NCBI GenBank assembly: GCA_937907645.1
Contig: CALCWV010000037.1
Coordinates: 1 to 16,423, forward strand
Direction: 5' to 3'
Origin: an uncultured Clostridia bacterium
Lineage (GTDB): Bacteria > Bacillota > Clostridia > Christensenellales > UBA1242
DNA: 16,423 bases
A model generated the notes under the pieces. The model worked only from the letters and a program-made list of their open reading frames with translations. It did no database searches and was not told where the DNA came from. Position numbers and translations under genes: made by a program. Positions 13,219-16,423 of this stretch are shown here, piece after piece; position 1 is the stretch's first letter, and each line of letters begins with the position of its first letter.

Positions 13219-14871
13219 TTATTTTCTACTTCTCATTTCAATTGCATGACTTTTTGCAATATCAGTGATGTTATTTCCTCCAATAAGTCTTGCAATTTCC
13301 ATAATAGCTGCATTTTCTGAAATTTCCTCGGCAGAACTTATTGTCTCTTCTCCGACAACGCTCTTTTTAACAAGATAGAAATTGTCAGCTAGAGCTGCTA
13401 CTTGTGGAAGATGAGTTATACAGATAACTTGAGCGTTTTTAGAAATAGAAACAAGCTTCTTCGCAACCATATTCCCTATTTCTCCGCTAATTCCTGAGTC
13501 TACTTCGTCAAAAAGCAAGCAGTCTATGTCATCAATGTCACAGAAAATGTTCTTTAAGGCAAGCATAATTCTGCTTGTTTCCCCTCCTGACGCAGTCTTA
13601 GCTAAATTCTTAAGCTCTTGACCTTTATTTGCTGAGAATGTAAATTCAACTACATCCATTCCGTCTGATGCCACTTCCTTTTCTTTGAAATCAACTTTAA
13701 ACTTAGTGTTTTTCATTCCTAAATCAATCAGTTCTTTGACAACTTTATTTTCGATTTCATTTGCAAGTTTCTTTCTAAGAGTCGAGAGTTTCAAAGCAAC
13801 ATCTTGTAGCTTTTTATCTATTATAGATAGGTCTTTAGTATATTTATCTATTAATTCTTCGCTATTTTCAATCTCATCAATCTTGTTTTTCAGCTCGTTG
13901 GCATACTCTAAGACCTTTTCGATCGATCCCCCATATTTCTTTTTCAAACTCTTTATTAAATCTAAACGTGCATCTAGTTTGTTATATTCTATTTCATCAT
14001 AATTTACTGAGCGACGCATATCAACAAGCGTTTCTGCAATGTCTTCTAGCTCATATCTTAAGCTAACAAGTCTATCATTGCAATCTTTAATGCTATCAAT
14101 GCTATCAAGAGAATTAAGATTAGATATGACCTCATTAATCTGATTTAATGCAGATAATGAACTGTTTGAAAGATTGTTATCTGCAACTGAAACAGCCTCA
14201 TAAATACGCTCAGCATTTGATAAGATGTTCAATCTATCCTTAATTTCATCCTCTTCCTCAGGCTTTAAATCCGCCTTTTCAATTTCCTGCAATTGGAAAG
14301 AAAAAATATCTCTATTCCTTTCGCGCTCTGCTGGATCTCCACCTAATGATTTAATATTCTTTTCTATCTCTCTTTTCTCTGCTATTAAGTTTTGAAGCTC
14401 GTTTTTTATCTCTAAAACAGGCTCACCACCAAACTTATCAATCATATTTAAATGATTCTTGGATTTTAAAAGCTCCATGCTTTCATGTTGTACTAACGAA
14501 TCGATAAGAGTTTTAGCTAGATTCTTCACCATAGCTGCAACAACACTTTCGCCATTAATTCTAAAACTAGATTTCCCCTCTTTCGTGAGAGTTCTTGTAA
14601 TCATCAGTTCGTCGCAGTCTATGTCGTAACTTTCCAAAACTGCTTTTGTTGTTTTAGATAAATTAGAAAAAATCGCATCAACTTTCATTTGATCTGCGCC
14701 ACTTCTAATCAAAGATTTATCATTATTTTGACCGAGCACAAATCCAATAGCATCAAAAATTAAACTTTTTCCGCTACCAGTTTCTCCAAGCAAAACATTT
14801 AAGCCCTCTTTAAACTCTATTTTCTCTTCTTTAATAAGAGCTAAATTTTTAATACTCAAACAATCTAACAT
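13219..14871 (-). CDS. recN: DNA double-strand break repair ATPase RecN
   Basis: RecN is an SMC-like ATPase that gathers at double-strand breaks and promotes recombinational repair. At 550 residues it matches the family (550-570). Walker A is GETGSGKS (29-36). Two coiled-coil arms (about 155-225 and 260-375) flank a short hinge region. The ABC signature is TASGGETSRIMLAL (about 426-439). Walker B is LLFDEVDSGISG (about 452-463), and the switch His is in ICITHLPQVAALAD. ATG 14871 follows GTAGGTG and lies 10 bases after the argR stop, so the two are one operon. The argR-recN pairing is widely conserved in Bacillota. No LexA box was identified; control probably comes from the argR promoter. Confidence 0.97.
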   Translation of the reverse strand: MLDCLSIKNLALIKEEKIEFKEGLNVLLGETGSGKSLIFDAIGFVLGQNNDKSLIRSGADQMKVDAIFSNLSKTTKAVLESYDIDCDELMITRTLTKEGKSSFRINGESVVAAMVKNLAKTLIDSLVQHESMELLKSKNHLNMIDKFGGEPVLEIKNELQNLIAEKREIEKNIKSLGGDPAERERNRDIFSFQLQEIEKADLKPEEEDEIKDRLNILSNAERIYEAVSVADNNLSNSSLSALNQINEVISNLNSLDSIDSIKDCNDRLVSLRYELEDIAETLVDMRRSVNYDEIEYNKLDARLDLIKSLKKKYGGSIEKVLEYANELKNKIDEIENSEELIDKYTKDLSIIDKKLQDVALKLSTLRKKLANEIENKVVKELIDLGMKNTKFKVDFKEKEVASDGMDVVEFTFSANKGQELKNLAKTASGGETSRIMLALKNIFCDIDDIDCLLFDEVDSGISGEIGNMVAKKLVSISKNAQVICITHLPQVAALADNFYLVKKSVVGEETISSAEEISENAAIMEIARLIGGNNITDIAKSHAIEMRSRK

Positions 14872-14881
14872 ATTTCACCTA

Positions 14882-15334
14882 CTAGCTCAACATTTCATTT
14901 AAAGTGTCAACTGTTTCTAAAGCATAAGATGTTGAAGGAAATACAAGCAAAACTGTATCATCCCCATATGTAGCTCCCATAAGTTCTGTTAAATTGAGCT
15001 TATCAATAAAGGAGCAGATTCCTGCGCTCATTCCTTTAAGAGTTTTTACAACGACAAGATTAAGGGCAGATCTAACAGATATAACAGCTTCTTTCAAAAT
15101 CAAAAGATACTTATTTGAGATTGTTTCCTCAGCACTTCCTACAGGTGCATACTTATATTTTCCGGATGAACTTAAAATTTTTGTAAGCCCAAGTTCTTTA
15201 ATATCTCTCGAGATTGTTGCTTGCGTTATATCAAAATTTGCATTTTTAAGTTCTCTAGCTAACTCATCTTGTGTCTCAATTTCTTTGACAGAGATGATTT
15301 CTAAGATTTTTGACTGTCTGTTACTTCTTGCCAT
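14882..15334 (-). CDS. argR: Arginine repressor ArgR/AhrC
   Basis: The arginine-responsive hexameric repressor/activator of arginine metabolism genes. It has 150 residues, the usual length. The N-terminal winged helix (about 1-70) has QDELARELKNANFDITQATISRDIKELG, split here as ELARELKNANFDITQ followed by the recognition helix ATISRDIKELG. The C-terminal oligomerisation and arginine-binding domain has the family's GDD motif in GATYGDDTVLLVF (about 123-135), whose Asp pair contacts arginine. ATG 15334 follows a near-perfect AGGAGGT. It heads the argR-recN operon and likely controls itself: three TGAATATTTATA-like boxes surround its promoter. A compound hairpin sits directly before the ribosome site. 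Confidence 0.96.
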   Translation of the reverse strand: MARSNRQSKILEIISVKEIETQDELARELKNANFDITQATISRDIKELGLTKILSSSGKYKYAPVGSAEETISNKYLLILKEAVISVRSALNLVVVKTLKGMSAGICSFIDKLNLTELMGATYGDDTVLLVFPSTSYALETVDTLNEMLS

Positions 15335-15348
15335 AGTATGTACCTCCT

Positions 15349-15387
15349 AATCGCTAAATGCCCGTAATTTACGGGGATATAGCGATT
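15349..15387 (-). promoter_or_regulatory. Compound hairpin in the argR leader, abutting the ribosome site
   Basis: On the - strand AATCGCTA (15387-15380) pairs with TAGCGATT (15356-15349). Inside, CCCGT pairs with ACGGG (15361-15365 with 15371-15375), with symmetrical 4-base internal loops. The lower stem ends directly at AGGAGGT, so folding could limit ribosome access. No U run follows, so it is not a terminator. Confidence 0.6.
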
Positions 15388-15404
15388 TATGAATATTTAT
15401 AAAT
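15388..15404 (+). promoter_or_regulatory. ArgR box, downstream of the argR start site
   Basis: TATGAATATTTATAAAT fits the ARG-box pattern (TGAAT, AT-rich centre, ATTCA-like). It shares the exact 12-mer TGAATATTTATA, in opposite orientation, with 15470-15481. It lies in the transcribed leader. Confidence 0.55.
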
Positions 15405-15425
15405 TTATATTTATACTCGCTATTT

Positions 15426-15459
15426 TGAATATTATACATCATTTTTTATAATTATGCAA
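15426..15459 (-). promoter_or_regulatory. Sigma-A promoter of argR-recN with an overlapping ArgR-like box
   Basis: On the - strand TTGCAT (15454-15459), a 17-base spacer and TATAAT (15431-15436), start near 15424. The + strand TGAATATTATA at 15426-15436 is one base short of the ArgR-box core and covers the -10. Bound ArgR there would block transcription directly. Confidence 0.78.
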
Positions 15460-15468
15460 GTGATATTT

Positions 15469-15483
15469 GTATAAATATTCAGC
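15469..15483 (-). promoter_or_regulatory. ArgR box upstream of the argR promoter
   Basis: On the - strand GCTGAATATTTATAC contains the core TGAATATTTATA. Its centre is about 80 bases from the downstream box, with the promoter between them. This arrangement suits looping by an ArgR hexamer. Confidence 0.55.
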
Positions 15484-15841
15484 AATTTTTTATATAAATT
15501 GATAAAAATGTAAATTTATAAATTCCGTATTTATAAATATAAGTGAGTATGCATTTATGCAAAATGTATTCAAAAGTTCTCTTCGCAAGATGTTTAACAA
15601 AAAAAATGCACTCGCCCACTACTCTACAAAAAACAGCTAAATAGAGTTTAAAATAAAAACAGACAAAATTGGCGCACAATTTAAAAAAATAAAAAAACAT
15701 TCTCCTCGTCTCGCTATAAAATAAAGGCAGAAAGAAAGTTAAAATGAAATAAAAGCTGGGGGAGAAATATTAATTTGAAAAAATTAAGAAGATAGAGCAC
15801 ACTCATTAATTTTAAAATAAAGCAGAGTTCACAAGTCGAAC
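15484..15841. repeat. Non-coding stretch with degenerate direct repeats between argR and thiI
   Basis: No convincing gene is seen. Short open frames here are low-complexity and lack ribosome sites. A unit of about 40 bases occurs at 15594-15637, 15691-15731 and 15842-15882: a run of 7-8 A, a GC-richer block of 17-20 bases, then CTATAAAATAAA or CTACAAAAAACA. The shorter motif TWTAAAATAAA followed by CAGA-like sequence also occurs at 15647-15664 and 15811-15827. Only the last unit forms a proper terminator hairpin for thiI. The others look like decayed relatives of it. Confidence 0.5.
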
Positions 15842-15865
15842 AAAAAAAACAGTGCTCACGCACTG
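15842..15865 (-). terminator. Terminator of thiI
   Basis: On the - strand CAGTGC-GTGA-GCACTG (15865-15850) forms a 6-bp GC-rich stem with a tetraloop, followed by eight U residues (15849-15842). It lies about 20 bases after the thiI stop. Confidence 0.88.
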
Positions 15866-15885
15866 CCCTATAAAATAAATTCAAA

Positions 15886-16423
15886 TTAAATTTCAATTAT
15901 CTCTTCAGTTGATAAAGCATATTCAACTAAGCTTTCTACATTCAAGAAAGACTCCTCTTTCAAGCATCTTCCGATAGTTGGCTTAATAACAGGATTTTTT
16001 GGAAGAAAAACTGTACAACAATCTTCATATGGAAGAATAGAAGTTTCATAACAATCAATTTTATTTGAAATTGCAATAATTTCTTCCTTATCCATTCCTA
16101 AACATGGCCTAAAAACTGGCTTCTCTTTTAAAACATTGTTAGTAACAGTGATGCTTTGCATAGTTTGACTTGCAACCTGCCCCAAGCTCTCCCCTGTTAT
16201 AATCGCACCAAGATTGTTTCTTTCGCATATCTTTTCAGCTACTCGCATCATAATTCTACGCATAATCGTAATCATAAACTCAGGAGAACAATTTTTGTGA
16301 ATCTCCTCCTGTACTCTTGTAAATGAAATAACATGCAGCTTAATTTTTCCGCAATATTTTCCAAGTTTTTTGGCAAGCGTCAAAACTTTTTCTTTTGCCT
16401 GCTCGCTTGTATAAGGATAGCTA
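15886..16423 (-). CDS. thiI: tRNA 4-thiouridine/thiazole sulfurtransferase ThiI, C-terminal part (5' end outside window)
   Basis: ThiI adenylates U8 of tRNA for thiolation to 4-thiouridine and takes part in thiamine thiazole synthesis in some bacteria. The frame is open to the window edge, beginning in-window with SYPYTSEQAKEKVL; the TTG at 16383 is internal. About 178 of roughly 390 residues are visible: the later half of the PP-loop ATPase domain with RRIMMRVAEKI, the typical AIITGESLGQVASQTMQS, PVFRPCLGMDKEEII and YEDCCTVFLPKNPVIKPT. The protein ends soon after, without a rhodanese domain, as in most Bacillota ThiI, so sulfur must come from a partner cysteine desulfurase. N-terminal ferredoxin-like and THUMP domains must lie beyond the window. 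Confidence 0.95.
   Translation of the reverse strand, partial: SYPYTSEQAKEKVLTLAKKLGKYCGKIKLHVISFTRVQEEIHKNCSPEFMITIMRRIMMRVAEKICERNNLGAIITGESLGQVASQTMQSITVTNNVLKEKPVFRPCLGMDKEEIIAISNKIDCYETSILPYEDCCTVFLPKNPVIKPTIGRCLKEESFLNVESLVEYALSTEEIIEI

Noticed and set aside
15479..15896. Two small - strand open frames (73 and 60 codons)
   Set aside because: They are low-complexity, Phe/Leu-rich translations of AT-rich DNA, have no ribosome sites, and overlap the argR control region, the repeats or the thiI terminator.

Overview
The window looks like an ordinary chromosome segment from a low-GC (roughly one third GC), endospore-forming member of the Bacillota, most likely an uncultured Clostridia lineage. 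The reasons are AT-rich codon use, strong AGGAGG-type ribosome sites, TTGACA/TATAAT promoters, the Gram-positive RNase Y, an ArgR-RecN pair next to the sporulation protease gene spoIVB, and a ThiI that ends without a rhodanese domain. I see no rRNA, tRNA, CRISPR array, transposase or prophage module.

Layout. Positions 1-3044 (+) hold the end of ruvB (Holliday-junction helicase), overlapping queA, then tgt. QueA and Tgt are two enzymes of the queuosine tRNA-modification pathway, so this is the common ruvB-queA-tgt cluster. Positions 3166-4870 (+) hold a one-gene unit for RNase Y with a clean promoter, a 13-bp hairpin at the predicted 5' end of the mRNA and a terminator. Positions 4972-5552 (+) hold a small-multidrug-export family membrane protein. 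It ends tail to tail, through a shared bidirectional terminator, against a large PadR-type regulator (-). That regulator is unusual: a winged-helix head, a long acidic linker and four membrane helices. A YgjP/M48-like metallopeptidase (+) is divergent from it.

Positions 8313-10795 (-) form a serS operon. It starts at a strong promoter, runs through a structured leader of about 160 nt that is not a T-box, and includes a downstream protein I do not recognise by name. That protein looks like a CD-NTase/OAS-fold protein that has lost the usual catalytic acids. Divergent from serS is a XerS-like tyrosine recombinase (+), whose promoter predicts a leaderless mRNA. Positions 11991-16423 (-) hold spoIVB with a forespore-sigma-type promoter, the argR-recN operon with three ArgR-box-like sites and a compound hairpin in its leader, a roughly 360-base non-coding stretch with degenerate repeats, and the 3' part of thiI.

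The most unusual items are the membrane-anchored PadR regulator, the serS-linked degenerate nucleotidyltransferase-like protein, the serS leader RNA, two (possibly more) predicted leaderless genes, the hairpin at the start of the RNase Y transcript, a 16-bp perfect palindrome at 8193-8228, a 12-mer that recurs in gene 3' regions, and the repeats between argR and thiI. All family assignments come from reading motifs by eye. No database search was run.
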